The notes beneath the pieces were generated by a model that had not been told where the DNA came from, ran no database searches, and was given only the letters and a program-made list of their open reading frames with translations. DNA of 64,000 nt from Halorarum salinum (lineage in GTDB: Archaea; Halobacteriota; Halobacteria; Halobacteriales; Haloferacaceae): assembly GCF_013402875.1 (NCBI RefSeq), contig NZ_CP058579.1, forward strand, positions 3,224,001 to 3,288,000, given 5' to 3'. Of the stretch, positions 39,306 through 48,593 are shown piece by piece (within the stretch, counting starts at the first letter, position 1; each line of letters opens with the position of its first letter). A program made the position numbers and the translations under genes.

Positions 39306-39463
39306 GGTTCAAAAACCTCACGTTCGTTGATACCAAACACGGAGACGGCGCGGTCGAGCGTCCGGCCGATACCGTTTGATTTAAAAGTCCTTCGCCCGTC
39401 TATTGTATACAGAATTAGCCCGGGGCATTTTTCAGAGGCCATCCGGGGAGCATTCGCTAACGA

Positions 39464-40432
39464 ATGAGTGAGAAAGCACACGCCCGACGACAGCCAACCG
39501 AACAGGAGACCGCCGAACGGGAGACGACCGACGAGACGCTATCGTGCCCCGAGTGCGACGGCAACGTCATCCAGGACGAGGAGCACGGCGAGACGGTCTG
39601 CGAGGAGTGCGGTCTCGTCATCGAGGAGGACTCCGTCGACCGCGGGCCCGAGTGGCGCGCGTTCGACGCCGCCGAGAAGGACAAGAAGAGCCGCGTCGGC
39701 GCCCCGACGACGAACACGATGCACGACAAGGGGCTCTCGACGAACATCGACTGGCGCGACCAGGACGCGTACGGCCGGTCGCTCGGTTCCCGCCAGCGCC
39801 AGAAGATGCGACGGCTCCGGAAGTGGAACGAGCGGTTCCGGACGCGGGACTCGAAGGAGCGGAACCTGAAGCAGGCGCTCGGCGAGATCGACCGCATGGC
39901 CAGCGCGCTCGGCCTCCCGAAGAGCGTCCGCGAGACCGCCTCAGTCATCTACCGCCGCGCGCTCGAGGAGGACCTGCTGCCCGGTCGCTCCATCGAGGGC
40001 GTCGCCACCTCCTGCACGTACGCGGCCGCCCGGATGGCCGGCGTTCCGCGCTCGCTCGACGAGATCTCGGAGGTCTCCCGCGTCGAGAAGGACGAGGTCG
40101 CCCGGACGTACCGCTACGTCGTCCGCGAACTGAAGCTCGAGGTGAAACCCGCCGACCCGGAGCAGTACGTCCCCCGGTTCGCCTCCGCGCTGGAGCTCTC
40201 GGACGAGTCCGAGCGACGCGCGAAACAGCTGCTGAAGAACGCCAAGGAGAAGGGCGTCCACTCGGGCAAGTCGCCCGTGGGGCTCGCGGCGGCCGCCGTC
40301 TACGCCGCGGCGCTTCTCACCAACGAGAAGACGACCCAGGCGGCCGTCTCCGAGGTCGCGGACATCTCCGAGGTCACCATCCGCAACCGGTACCACGAAC
40401 TGCTCGAGGCCGAGGAAGGCCTCGTCGCCTGA
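39464..40432 (+). CDS. tfb: Transcription initiation factor TFB
   Basis: 322 residues. The N-terminal zinc ribbon (CPECDGNVIQDEEHGETVCE, then ECG) spans about 27-50, followed by the B-reader/linker (GPEWRAFDAAEKDKKSRVGA). Two cyclin-like repeats follow (about 125-215 and 220-312; KQALGEIDRMASALGLPKSV; HSGKSPVGLAAAAVYAAALL). TFB bridges TBP-TATA and RNA polymerase. Haloarchaea have several TFBs with different promoter preferences; which paralogue this is cannot be told. Upstream are TTTAAAAG (39380-39387) and GGGGAG (39445-39450), so it likely has a leader of about 50 nt. Confidence 0.95.
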   Translation: MSEKAHARRQPTEQETAERETTDETLSCPECDGNVIQDEEHGETVCEECGLVIEEDSVDRGPEWRAFDAAEKDKKSRVGAPTTNTMHDKGLSTNIDWRDQDAYGRSLGSRQRQKMRRLRKWNERFRTRDSKERNLKQALGEIDRMASALGLPKSVRETASVIYRRALEEDLLPGRSIEGVATSCTYAAARMAGVPRSLDEISEVSRVEKDEVARTYRYVVRELKLEVKPADPEQYVPRFASALELSDESERRAKQLLKNAKEKGVHSGKSPVGLAAAAVYAAALLTNEKTTQAAVSEVADISEVTIRNRYHELLEAEEGLVA

Positions 40433-40522
40433 ACCGGAGCGGCATCAGGGCGATCGAACCGCGGAACCGGTTCGACACGGGGCCCGGGAAACCGTTTTGC
40501 GTCGTGGGGGTGTGACCCCGGT

Positions 40523-41212
40523 ATGAACTTCGACTCCTTCCGGCTCGCGGCCGCCACCGCCGACCTCTCCGAGGAGCCGACGGCACGCGAGCACGCCGAC
40601 CTCGTGGAGTTTCGGATGGACCTGGCCGACGAGCCGCTGGACGCGCTCGCGGGCTACGACGGCGACCTCCCGCTGCTCGTCACGAATCGGACGACGTGGG
40701 AGGGCGGCGAGGCGCCGCCGTACGGGCGGCTCGACGCGCTCGCGGGGGCGATCGAACACGACGCGGTCGCGGCCGTCGACGTGGAACTGGCGACGCTCCG
40801 GGGCCGCCCGACGGGGACGAACGACGCGACGGTCGCGGACCTGGTGGAGGCCGCGCGCGAGCGCGACGTGACCGTGGTCGCGTCCGTCCACGACTTCGAC
40901 GGGACGCCCGACCCGCGGACGCTCGACGCGCTCCTCTCGGCCGCGGCCGCCGCCGGCGACGTGGGAAAGCTCGCGACGACGGCCGGGGGGCGGGGTGACG
41001 CGCTCGCGCTCCTCGCCGCCACCCATCGGGCCGCGGAACGCGGGGCGCCCGTGGCGACGATGGCGATGGGCGAGGCGGGCCGCCACACGCGCGCCGTGGC
41101 GCCGGTGTACGGCTCACGGATCGGGTACGCGCCGGTCCGACCCGAGGCCGCGACGGCGCCGGGACAGTTCGACCTCGCGACGTTACGGGAACTGGTCGAT
41201 CGGCTCCGCTGA
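40523..41212 (+). CDS. aroD: 3-dehydroquinate dehydratase, type I
   Basis: 229 residues, class I aldolase barrel. VEFRMDLADEPLDAL near the start binds substrate. The catalytic His is in VASVHDFDGTPD, the Schiff-base Lys in GDVGKLATTA, and the closing loop is PVATMAMGEAGRHTR with YGSRIGYAPV. It dehydrates 3-dehydroquinate to 3-dehydroshikimate. It faces the gene for the preceding enzyme, 3-dehydroquinate synthase II, convergently 78 nt away, linking the two steps genetically though not in one transcript. Confidence 0.93.
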   Translation: MNFDSFRLAAATADLSEEPTAREHADLVEFRMDLADEPLDALAGYDGDLPLLVTNRTTWEGGEAPPYGRLDALAGAIEHDAVAAVDVELATLRGRPTGTNDATVADLVEAARERDVTVVASVHDFDGTPDPRTLDALLSAAAAAGDVGKLATTAGGRGDALALLAATHRAAERGAPVATMAMGEAGRHTRAVAPVYGSRIGYAPVRPEAATAPGQFDLATLRELVDRLR

Positions 41213-41290
41213 GGTGGACGCTACGGACGGAGCGTACGGAAAAGCACCGTCGGCGGGACCGGCCGACCATCCACCGCCTACTACCCGTCG

Positions 41291-42478
41291 TCACTGCTCG
41301 ATGATGCTCTCCTCGACCTCCTCGCCGAAGTGGCGCGCGACGTCCTCGTAGTAGACGAGCACCTCGTCGCCCTCGGCGAGGTCGGTGACCGCCGTCCGGC
41401 CGTCCGCGGTCGCGACCTTCACGGTCTCCGCGTTCTGGATGAGCGTCTCGATCACGTCGACCCCGTCGTCGGTCTCGACCTCCGCCTGCACGCGGAACAT
41501 CGGGCGCTTCTCGATCTTCACGCGGCCGACGATGGCGTCCCGCGTCCGGCCGTTCGTGTTCACGACCTGCACCTCGTCGCCGCTGCGCAGTTCCGAGAGG
41601 TACTTCGTGCCCCCGTCGGGGGTCCGGGCGTAGGCGTGGACCGCGCCGGCGTTGACCCTGAACGGGCGGGAGGCGACGTACGGCGAGTCGGCCGTCTCGG
41701 CGTGGACGAAGAACAGCCCCCGGGACATCGAGCCGACGAGCATCCCCTCGTCGTCGCCCATGATGCTCCCGGTGTCGACGCAGACGCGGTCGGCGGAGCC
41801 GGTCTGTTCGACGGCGGTGACGGTCGCGTGCCGGAGCTCCAGCGACTCCCGTTCGGCCTCGTCGCGCACCTCGACGGTCCGGCGGATCTCGTCGGGGTCC
41901 TCGGTGTCGAGCAGCACCCCCTCGGCGCCGATCTCGAGCGTCTCGAAGGCCGTCCGAGCCTCCTCGGCGGAGGTGACGCCCGCGATGAGGTTCGTCTCCT
42001 CGCCGATGCGGGCGATGAGGTTCTCCAGCGGGATGATCTTCCAGTTCTCGCCGACGACGACGACGAACTCGGCGTCGCGGGCGGCCTCCTCGGCGAACGC
42101 CTCGTACTCCTCGTCGAAGATGCGGACGTAGGCGCCCTGCGCGCGGTTGTCCGACCGGCGGAGCGTCGTCAGGTCCGCCGACCCGGAGAAGTCGCCCGGG
42201 AGGTCGACCGTGCCGTCGCCCTCGCCGTCCTTGCCGACGAGGTAGGCGTCCGCGGTCGCGTCCTCGCCCTCGGCGTCGTCGACGAGGTCGACGTCCGCGT
42301 CCGAGCGGAACGCGGCGACGTTCACGGCGCCGAGTTCGCGCACCTTCGAGACGTCGCGCTCGTCGACGAGCACCCAGTCCACCCCGGCCTCGAGCCCCGC
42401 GGTGATGCGGTGCTTCCGTCGCTCCCAGTCGCCCACGCCGTCGTCGGCGCGAAGCCAGACGCTCCGCTTTCGTGTCAT
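41291..42478 (-). CDS. aroB': 3-dehydroquinate synthase II (archaeal)
   Basis: 395 residues. Conserved archaeal DHQS-II blocks are WLRADDGVGDWERRK, VVVGENWKIIPLENLIA, EGVLLDTEDPDEIRR, DRVCVDTGSIMGDDEGMLVG and SRPFRVNAGAVHAYARTPDG. It oxidatively deaminates and cyclises 2-amino-3,7-dideoxy-D-threo-hept-6-ulosonate with NAD to give 3-dehydroquinate, replacing the DAHP route. The enzyme making its substrate is encoded at 44183-44968. It is separated from that operon by a giant palindrome and a HAD gene. Confidence 0.95.
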   Translation of the reverse strand: MTRKRSVWLRADDGVGDWERRKHRITAGLEAGVDWVLVDERDVSKVRELGAVNVAAFRSDADVDLVDDAEGEDATADAYLVGKDGEGDGTVDLPGDFSGSADLTTLRRSDNRAQGAYVRIFDEEYEAFAEEAARDAEFVVVVGENWKIIPLENLIARIGEETNLIAGVTSAEEARTAFETLEIGAEGVLLDTEDPDEIRRTVEVRDEAERESLELRHATVTAVEQTGSADRVCVDTGSIMGDDEGMLVGSMSRGLFFVHAETADSPYVASRPFRVNAGAVHAYARTPDGGTKYLSELRSGDEVQVVNTNGRTRDAIVGRVKIEKRPMFRVQAEVETDDGVDVIETLIQNAETVKVATADGRTAVTDLAEGDEVLVYYEDVARHFGEEVEESIIEQ

Positions 42479-43130
42479 TGGAGCGTTCCTCTCGGCGGGG
42501 GCGCTTCAAGTTGGCGAATGCGCGGTCGACGAGCCGGACGGGAGAATCCCGGCTTCCACGAGGTGGACGATTTCCGCACGGCGACGACCTCGAACGCCCT
42601 CGCGCTCTCGAGTCGGGTATCAGGTCGTGCGTCGTGGCGAAGTTCCCGAAAATCCCGCGGCGTTCGACTTCGGTGTCGACCCATATACTGCCGAGCAGTC
42701 CCCGAAAGCCCCCGTGGCTCTCGACTCGGTGCGACCGCTGTGCTCCTCGTCGCTCGGCTTCGCCTCGCTCCCGCGGTGCTCGACGGTCCGCGCCTGCGCC
42801 GACCGCCGCGGCCCCTTTCGGTCCCACCCGTCACCACCTCACCCTCCCTTACCTCGGAGCGAGCCCCTCGGAAGTCACCCTCGCTCGCGTGACCAACCTC
42901 CTGTGCTCCTCGGCCTTCGGCCTGCGGTGCTCGTCCCTCGCACGATCGGCCGCGCTCCGCGCGGCCGCCGCGCGCCACGTGGTTGGCCCGGGACGTACGG
43001 TCGACGCGTGCCGGCGGGCAGGGAGGCCCGCCGGATGCGCGCGAGGGATGAGCGAGCCGGAGGCGAGCGAATCGGCCGGGGAGGGCGTGGCTGCGGTGCG
43101 GTCGGGCGGGACTGAAAGGGGCCGCGACGT

Positions 43131-43152
43131 TCACGGGCGCACGCGCCCGTGA
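43131..43152. repeat. Perfect 10-bp hairpin inside the right arm
   Basis: TCACGGGCGC at 43131-43140 and GCGCCCGTGA at 43143-43152 are separated by two bases. Confidence 0.8.
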
Positions 43153-43155
43153 ATT

Positions 43156-43175
43156 CGGGAGAGCGTGCTCTCCCG
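43156..43175. repeat. Perfect 9-bp hairpin next to the previous one
   Basis: CGGGAGAGC at 43156-43164 and GCTCTCCCG at 43167-43175 flank GT. Only four bases separate it from the preceding hairpin, giving a twin-stem structure. Confidence 0.8.
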
Positions 43176-43411
43176 TAACTCGGCGAACCCCGACCCCTCA
43201 AGCACCGGAAGGGGCGAACGAGGTGAGCGACTGAGGAGCGCAGAGAGGGTCGCGGGAGCCGAGAGTCGCGGGGGCTTTCGCGACCTGCACCACGACGATC
43301 CGACCGGCACACCAACCGGGAGCCACGTCGGCTTTCGACGTCGTCGCCGGTCGAGCGGTCGGAGTCCGACGGTCGTTCGCGCTCGAAGGACGGGACACGT
43401 CCCAACCGTAG

Positions 43412-43420
43412 GCTTAAATT
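43412..43420 (+). promoter_or_regulatory. TATA box of the HAD gene
   Basis: GCTTAAATT is centred about 31 bp before GTG 43447, predicting a leaderless transcript and supporting that start over the longer frame back to 43165. Confidence 0.6.
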
Positions 43421-43446
43421 CGACCGCCACCTCCAACAAAACAGAC

Positions 43447-44106
43447 GTGACGGTCCTCTTCGACCTGGACGGGACGCTCTGCGTCCGCGACCAGTCGTTC
43501 GACGCCCTCCTGGACGAGGCCTTCGGGTCGGCCGGGGTCGCCCGCTACTGCGACCCGGCCGACCTGGCGAGCGCCGCGGAAGTCATCGACCCCGCCGAGT
43601 CCGACGTGGACTTCCACCGGCGCTGCCTCCGCGTCGCCGCCGAGCGCGCCGGCGTGGAGGCACACGCCGACTCGATCGCCCGGGCCTACGACGCCGCGCT
43701 CGACCACACCGCGGTCTCGTTCCGCGACGGCGCTGCGGACGCGCTTCGGGCGGCCATCGACTCCGAGCGGCGGGTCGGCCTGGTGACCAACGGCGCCCGC
43801 GGGACCCAGCGGACGAAACTCGATGCGCTCGGCATCGCCGACCGCTTCGAGACGCACGTGTACGCCGACCCCGAGATGGGCGTCAAGCCCGACCCGTACC
43901 CGTTCGAGCGGGCGCTCGACGGGCTCGAGGCCGACCCCGCGGCGACGACGTACGTCGGCGACTCGCTCCGCGCGGACGTCGCCGGCGCGAACGCCCTCGG
44001 AATGGAGACGGTGTGGACGCCCGTCGGCGACTCGACGCGCGACCCCGACGACCCCGAACCCGACCACACGCTCGCGTCGCTCTCGGAACTACCGGGGCTG
44101 TTGTAA
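43447..44106 (+). CDS. HAD-superfamily hydrolase
   Basis: 219 residues from GTG 43447. Motif I is VLFDLDGTLCVRD with the nucleophile Asp; motif II is GLVTNGARGTQRTKL; motif III/IV is MGVKPDPYPFERAL plus TTYVGDSLRADVAGANALGM. The helical cap (about 20-90) is of the phosphoglycolate-phosphatase type. It probably dephosphorylates a small metabolite. Lying between shikimate/tryptophan genes it may act on an intermediate there, but placement alone is weak evidence. Confidence 0.85.
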   Translation: MTVLFDLDGTLCVRDQSFDALLDEAFGSAGVARYCDPADLASAAEVIDPAESDVDFHRRCLRVAAERAGVEAHADSIARAYDAALDHTAVSFRDGAADALRAAIDSERRVGLVTNGARGTQRTKLDALGIADRFETHVYADPEMGVKPDPYPFERALDGLEADPAATTYVGDSLRADVAGANALGMETVWTPVGDSTRDPDDPEPDHTLASLSELPGLL

Positions 44107-44182
44107 CGGCCGAGCGGTCCCCCGGTCCGAACGGGCTGCGAGAAACGGCCCTCGAACGGCGTGGGTTCGACGCGGACGCCGC

Positions 44183-44968
44183 CTACAGCCCCGCCGCGCG
44201 GAGCGCGCCGTCCACGTCGGCGTCCTCGTGGACGATCGCCGAGACGGCCGCCGCGATGGCCTCGGGGTCCTCGTGCTGGAAGACGGAACGACCCATCGAG
44301 ACGCCGGCGGCGCCGCCGTCCATCGCGCCGCGGACCATCTCGAGCGTCTGGCGATCCGTCCCCCGGCTCCCGCCGGCGATGACCACGGGCAGGCGCGTCG
44401 ACTCGACGACGTGCCGGAAGCTGTCGCCGTCGCCCGAGTAGCCCGTCTTCACCACGTCGGCGCCCAGTTCCTCGGCGAGCCTGACCGCGTGACCGAGCGA
44501 CTCGGGGTCGGCGCCGTCGACGCCGGGCCCGCGGGCGTACGCCATCGCCAGCGTCGGGAGGCCGTAGTCGTCTGCCGTCTCGGACAGCTCCGCGAGGAAC
44601 TCGATCTGGTCGGGCTCGTGCGTGGAGCCGACGTTGATGTGCATCGAGACGGCGTCTGCGCCCGCGCGGACGGCGCCCTTCACGCTCCCCGTCGGGCGCT
44701 TGTCGTTCTCGTCGGGCCCGATGGTGGTCGAGCCGTTCAGGTGGGCGATGAAGCCCGCGCCGTTCGTGTTGTCGTGGACGCGCGGCGCGATGCCGGTCTG
44801 CGTGAGGACCGCGTCGGCGCCGCCGCGCGTCACGCCGTCGATGGTCGCCTCGATGTCCTTCAGCCCCGTCACGGCGCCCATCGTGAGCCCGTGGTCCATC
44901 GGGACGACGAGGAAGCGGCCCCCCGTCGAGATGCGGTCGAGTCGTGCGTCGAACCCTGCGAACGTCAT
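44183..44968 (-). CDS. aroA': 2-amino-3,7-dideoxy-D-threo-hept-6-ulosonate synthase
   Basis: 261 residues from ATG 44968, a DeoC/FbaB-type class I aldolase. VVPMDHGLTMGAVTGL opens the barrel. ADAVSMHINVGSTHEP, LAMAYARGPGVDGADPE and the Schiff-base Lys in ADVVKTGYSGDGDSFRHVVE follow, with phosphate binding by VVIAGGSRGTDRQTLEMV. It condenses an aspartate semialdehyde-derived carbon unit with a sugar phosphate fragment to make ADTH, the substrate of 3-dehydroquinate synthase II. It lies 49 nt downstream of trpA and probably ends the trpCBA transcript. Confidence 0.93.
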   Translation of the reverse strand: MTFAGFDARLDRISTGGRFLVVPMDHGLTMGAVTGLKDIEATIDGVTRGGADAVLTQTGIAPRVHDNTNGAGFIAHLNGSTTIGPDENDKRPTGSVKGAVRAGADAVSMHINVGSTHEPDQIEFLAELSETADDYGLPTLAMAYARGPGVDGADPESLGHAVRLAEELGADVVKTGYSGDGDSFRHVVESTRLPVVIAGGSRGTDRQTLEMVRGAMDGGAAGVSMGRSVFQHEDPEAIAAAVSAIVHEDADVDGALRAAGL

Positions 44969-45017
44969 TTGAGTGTGGTAGTGTCTTCCAAGGGTGCGTA
45001 AATGGCTTGCGAACGGC

Positions 45018-45860
45018 TCATTCGGATGTACGTTCCGGTCGCGGCGCACGTTGCGAGTACCCTCGCTCGGCGCCCGCGTTCAGTTCCCGGGCGAGCGACT
45101 CCAGCCTGTCGGCCACGTCCGCGACGGGGTCGTCGTTCCGGTACCCCTCCCCGACGACGTCGACGAGCGCCGAGCCCACGATGACGCCGTCGGCGCCGGC
45201 CTCGACCACCGTCGCGGCCTGCTCGCCCGAGGAGATGCCGAACCCGACCGCCTTGGGGAGGTCGACGTCCGACAGTCGGTCGAGCGACGCCGCAGTCCGG
45301 TCGGAGACGGACGACTGTGCGCCCGTCACCCCGAGCCGCGCCTGCACGTAGAGGTAGCCCGAGGAGACCGAGACGAGTTTCCCGAGGCGCTCCTCGTCGG
45401 TCGTCGGCGCGACGATGGAGACGAGATCGAGCCCGAACTCGTCGCAGGCCGCCCGGAGCGGCCCGGCCTCCTCGGCCGGCAGGTCGGGCACGACGAACCC
45501 GGAGAGGCCGACCTCGGCCGCCTTCTCGACGAACGGCCGCGGACCCCGCTCCTCGCCGTACTGGTAGACGAGGTTGTAGTAGGTCATGCAGACGAGCGGC
45601 ACGTCCACCTCGAGGTCCCCGACGAACTCGAAGAACAGGTCGGGCGTCGTGCCCGCCTCCAGCGAGCGCACGACCGCCTCCTGGATGGTCGGCCCCTCCG
45701 CGATGGGCTCCGAGAAGGGGAGCCCGAGTTCGACGACGTCGGCCCCGCCGCGTTCGAGCGCCTCCACGTACGCGAGCGACGACTCGTAGTCCGGATCGCC
45801 GACCGCGAGGTAGGGGACGAACGCCGGGCCGTCCGCGAACGCGGTCGAGAGGTCGCTCAC
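45018..45860 (-). CDS. trpA: Tryptophan synthase alpha chain
   Basis: 280 residues, GTG start overlapping the trpB stop by 4 nt. The catalytic Glu is in [20 protein letters not shown], and the catalytic Asp in [27 protein letters not shown] and [20 protein letters not shown] form the phosphate-binding end. It cleaves indole-3-glycerol phosphate to indole, channelled to TrpB. The C-terminal ~20 residues ([17 protein letters not shown]) are an unconserved tail. Confidence 0.95.
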   Translation of the reverse strand: MSDLSTAFADGPAFVPYLAVGDPDYESSLAYVEALERGGADVVELGLPFSEPIAEGPTIQEAVVRSLEAGTTPDLFFEFVGDLEVDVPLVCMTYYNLVYQYGEERGPRPFVEKAAEVGLSGFVVPDLPAEEAGPLRAACDEFGLDLVSIVAPTTDEERLGKLVSVSSGYLYVQARLGVTGAQSSVSDRTAASLDRLSDVDLPKAVGFGISSGEQAATVVEAGADGVIVGSALVDVVGEGYRNDDPVADVADRLESLARELNAGAERGYSQRAPRPERTSE

Positions 45861-47137
45861 AGGCCACCCCCGAACGCGCTCATGTCCGGCGCGTTCGGCG
45901 TCCCGCGGGCGTCGGTCTCCTCGACGACCGATTCGAGGTCCTTGTCGCCGCGTCCGGAGACGTTCACGACGACGACCCCGCCGAGGCCCGCGTGGTGCTC
46001 GTGGAGGTAGCCGAAGGCGTGGGCCGTCTCCAGCGCGGGGATGATGCCCTCCTCCTGGGAGAGCCGGTGGAACGCCGCGAGCGCCGCGTCGTCGTCGACG
46101 GCGACCGGCGTCACCCGGCCCTCGTCGACCAGGTGTGCGAGTTCCGGGCCGACCCCGGCGTAGTCGAGCCCCGAGGAGATCGAGTGCGACTCGACGATCT
46201 GGCCGTGGCCGTCCTGCAGGAGTTTGGTCCGCGAGCCGTGGAGGACGCCCTCCGACCCGGTCGTGAGCGACGCCGAGTTCGGCGCGACGCCCGTCCTCTC
46301 GTCCACCTCGAGCGAGGAGCCGCCGGCCTCGACGGCGTACAGGTCCACGTCCTCGTCGGGCACGAAGCGGTGGAACGCCCCCATCGTGTTCGAGCCGCCG
46401 CCCGCGCAGGCGAGGACGGCGTCCGGGAGCCTCCCGGCCCCCTCCCGGATCTGCTCGCGCGCCTCCTCGGAGATGACCGCCTGGAAGTCGCGCACCATCC
46501 GCGGGAACGGGTGGGGACCGACGACGGAGCCGATGACGTAGTGGGTGTCCTCGACGTTGCTCGCCCAGTCGCGCATCGTCTCCGAGATGGCCTCCTTCAG
46601 CGTCCCGCGGCCCGTCGTGACCGGAGTCACCGCGGCGCCGTTTATCCTCATCCGGAAGACGTTCGGACGCTGGCGGTTGATGTCGCGCTCGCCCATGTAC
46701 ACCTCGCAGGGCATCCCGAGGTGTGCCGCGGCCATCGCGGTCGCGGTGCCGTGCTGGCCCGCGCCGGTCTCCGCGACGATCCGCTCCTTGCCCATGTACT
46801 TCGCGAGGAGCACCTGGCCGAGCGCGTTGTTCAGCTTGTGGGCACCGCCGTGGACGAGGTCCTCGCGCTTGAGGTACACCTCGGTGCCGTAGCGCTCCGA
46901 GAGCCGGTCCGCGCGCTGGAGCGGGGTCGGCCGGCCGCCGAACTCCGCGAGGCGCCGCCGGAACTCGTCGACGAACCCGTCCTCGTTGCCGAGGACGTAC
47001 CGCTCGTAGGCGTCCGTCAGCTCCTCGATCGCCGGCATCAGCGCCTCCGGGACGTACCGGCCGCCGTACTCGCCGAACTTCCCGTCGCCGGCGTCGGTTC
47101 GGTCCTCCACTCCCTTCGCCGCGTCGCCCTCGCTCAT
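45857..47137 (-). CDS. trpB: Tryptophan synthase beta chain
   Basis: 426 residues. [20 protein letters not shown] is the canonical N-terminal block, and the PLP lysine is in [40 protein letters not shown] and the phosphate-binding [16 protein letters not shown] follow; these and [15 protein letters not shown] mark the TrpB1 type that pairs with TrpA. It condenses indole with serine. It overlaps trpA and trpC by 4 nt each, so all three are translationally coupled. A 20-residue acidic N-terminal extension precedes the conserved start. Confidence 0.96.
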   Translation of the reverse strand: MSEGDAAKGVEDRTDAGDGKFGEYGGRYVPEALMPAIEELTDAYERYVLGNEDGFVDEFRRRLAEFGGRPTPLQRADRLSERYGTEVYLKREDLVHGGAHKLNNALGQVLLAKYMGKERIVAETGAGQHGTATAMAAAHLGMPCEVYMGERDINRQRPNVFRMRINGAAVTPVTTGRGTLKEAISETMRDWASNVEDTHYVIGSVVGPHPFPRMVRDFQAVISEEAREQIREGAGRLPDAVLACAGGGSNTMGAFHRFVPDEDVDLYAVEAGGSSLEVDERTGVAPNSASLTTGSEGVLHGSRTKLLQDGHGQIVESHSISSGLDYAGVGPELAHLVDEGRVTPVAVDDDAALAAFHRLSQEEGIIPALETAHAFGYLHEHHAGLGGVVVVNVSGRGDKDLESVVEETDARGTPNAPDMSAFGGGL

Positions 47138-47928
47138 GGCTCCACCTCCGTCTCCGCGCGGGTAAAGCGTCGCGTGTTGGCCCGAACGTCGCCGTCGCTC
47201 GCGCCCTCGGCGTCCATGATCGCGGAGCCGACGAGCAGGCCGTCCGCGCCGGCCTCGCGCATCCGCCGTGCGTCCGCCGCGGTCGTGATGCCCGACTCCG
47301 CGACGAGGGTCACGTCCCCGGGGATCGCCGGCGCCACCCGCTCGAACGTCGAGAGGTCGACCTCCAGTTTCGCCAGGTCGCGGTTGTTCACGCCGACGAT
47401 CCGGGCGCCCGCGTCGATCGCCGCCTCCAGTTCGTCGGCGTCGTGTACCTCCACGAGCGGCTGGAAGCCGCGTTCGCGCGCGGCCTCGACGAGGTCCGGG
47501 AGGTCCTCGCCCAGGAACCGCGCGATGAGGAGGACCAGGTCCGCCTCGACCGCGTCGAGGTGTCCCTCGGAGAGCAGGAAGTCCTTGCGCAGGACCGGGA
47601 CGTCCACCGCGTCCCGGACCCGTTCGAGCGTCCCGACGCTCCCGCCGAAGTGTTCGGGTTCGGTCAGCACCGACAGCGCGGCCGCCCCGCCCTCGACCAT
47701 CCGCCCGGCGAGTTCGACCGGGTCGTCGAGCCGCTCGCCGTCGGTCGTCGGGCTCGTCGGCTTCACCTCGGCGATCACCGGCACCCGGCCGTCGGCCTCG
47801 GCGGCGGCGAACGCGTCGGGCAGCGACCGCGCGTCGACGTCCGCCCGCCCGGTTCCCCCCGGGCGCTCGGCGGCGGCCGCGAGGATGGAGCGGACGGCGG
47901 GCGCCAGTTCCCCCGTTTCGGTGTTCAT
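47134..47928 (-). CDS. trpC: Indole-3-glycerol phosphate synthase
   Basis: 264 residues. [16 protein letters not shown] carries the catalytic Lys, [20 protein letters not shown] the second Lys, and [16 protein letters not shown] and [20 protein letters not shown] close the barrel. It cyclises CdRP to indole-3-glycerol phosphate, the TrpA substrate. First gene of the trpCBA operon. Its promoter carries an inverted repeat (47930-47959) that overlaps the likely TATA box. trpD, trpE, trpF and trpG are not in the window; split trp operons are normal in haloarchaea. Confidence 0.95.
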   Translation of the reverse strand: MNTETGELAPAVRSILAAAAERPGGTGRADVDARSLPDAFAAAEADGRVPVIAEVKPTSPTTDGERLDDPVELAGRMVEGGAAALSVLTEPEHFGGSVGTLERVRDAVDVPVLRKDFLLSEGHLDAVEADLVLLIARFLGEDLPDLVEAARERGFQPLVEVHDADELEAAIDAGARIVGVNNRDLAKLEVDLSTFERVAPAIPGDVTLVAESGITTAADARRMREAGADGLLVGSAIMDAEGASDGDVRANTRRFTRAETEVEP

Positions 47929-47929
47929 C

Positions 47930-47959
47930 TATGTACAGCGATGTCCTCTTTCGTACATA
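47930..47959. promoter_or_regulatory. Inverted repeat over the trpCBA promoter
   Basis: TATGTAC at 47930-47936 and GTACATA at 47953-47959 are perfect inverse copies separated by 16 nt. On the minus strand the distal half (CTCTTATGTAC) doubles as a TATA-like box ~30 bp before the ATG, and the proximal half touches the start codon. This is a natural place for a repressor. Confidence 0.55.
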
Positions 47960-48062
47960 AGAGTTGCGTCGGCACGGCTGTCTCCCCTCCCGCGCGGTTC
48001 GGAATCGACGACGGTGCCGTCCCCTCCCGAGGTTTGAAGCCGACGCCGGGCGACCCCTCCGT

Positions 48063-48545
48063 ATGAACGACGCGGGCGGCGCGGGCGGCGCGGGGGAAAC
48101 GGGCGTGTACGCGCGCGTTTCGGACCGCCTCGGCCGAGCGGTCGAACTGGGCGTTGCGGCGGGCCGGGTGCTCTCGCTGTCGTTCCCCGAGGAGCTCCCC
48201 GACGACGCGGAACCGGACCACCCGCTCCTCGACCGGCTGTTCGCCTACCTCGACGGCGAGGAGGACGACTTCTCGGACGTGACCCTCGCCATCACCGTCC
48301 CGACCGAGCAGCGGAACGTGCTCGACGCGCTCCGGAACGTGCCCTACGGCGACGCGGTGACGCTCGACCTCGTCGTCCGGATGACCTCCGGGCTGGACCA
48401 CGAGGACGAGGACGACGTCGCGACCGCGCGCGAGGCGCTCCGGGCGAACCCGGTCCCGGTGTTCGTCCCGGACCACCGCGTGACCGACGCCGAGGGCGCG
48501 ACGCCGCCGGACGTGGCCGAGGCGTTGCGGCGAATCGAGTCCTGA
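48063..48545 (+). CDS. MGMT-like protein lacking the acceptor cysteine
   Basis: 160 residues from ATG 48063. [20 protein letters not shown] and [16 protein letters not shown] match the DNA-binding domain of O6-alkylguanine-DNA alkyltransferases (normally VPYGxTxTYGEL), and [18 protein letters not shown] matches the active-site block. The normal PCHRV is PDHRV here, with Asp137 in place of the acceptor Cys. It should be unable to repair by alkyl transfer and may work like alkyltransferase-like proteins, which bind damage and recruit nucleotide excision repair. It is divergent from trpC. Halo homologues with the same replacement may exist. Confidence 0.75.
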   Translation: MNDAGGAGGAGETGVYARVSDRLGRAVELGVAAGRVLSLSFPEELPDDAEPDHPLLDRLFAYLDGEEDDFSDVTLAITVPTEQRNVLDALRNVPYGDAVTLDLVVRMTSGLDHEDEDDVATAREALRANPVPVFVPDHRVTDAEGATPPDVAEALRRIES

Positions 48546-48593
48546 CCGGCCGACGGGCCGGCCGTCACGACGGAGTCACCGGCCCCGAGCGAC

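Larger units (their letters stand above)
42703..43280. repeat. About 578-bp imperfect palindrome in a divergent intergenic region
   Basis: The 968-nt gap between aroB' (minus) and the HAD gene (plus) holds two long arms that are inverted copies. CGAAAGCCCCCG (42703-42714) mirrors 43269-43280, and the following ~70 nt align at roughly three in four positions with small indels. A 24-nt block at 42807-42830 mirrors 43103-43126 with two mismatches. The central ~250 nt is less symmetric. The right arm also contains two perfect hairpins (43131-43152, 43156-43175). Long frames cross the region on both strands but are Arg/Pro/Ser-rich and unlike proteins. Each arm lies in the same orientation relative to the gene it precedes. 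Confidence 0.75.

Noticed and set aside
42402-43434. Several 200-codon frames inside the giant palindrome region
   Set aside because: They lie in both orientations, are Arg/Ser/Pro-rich and mirror one another because of the inverted repeat; no start signals fit.
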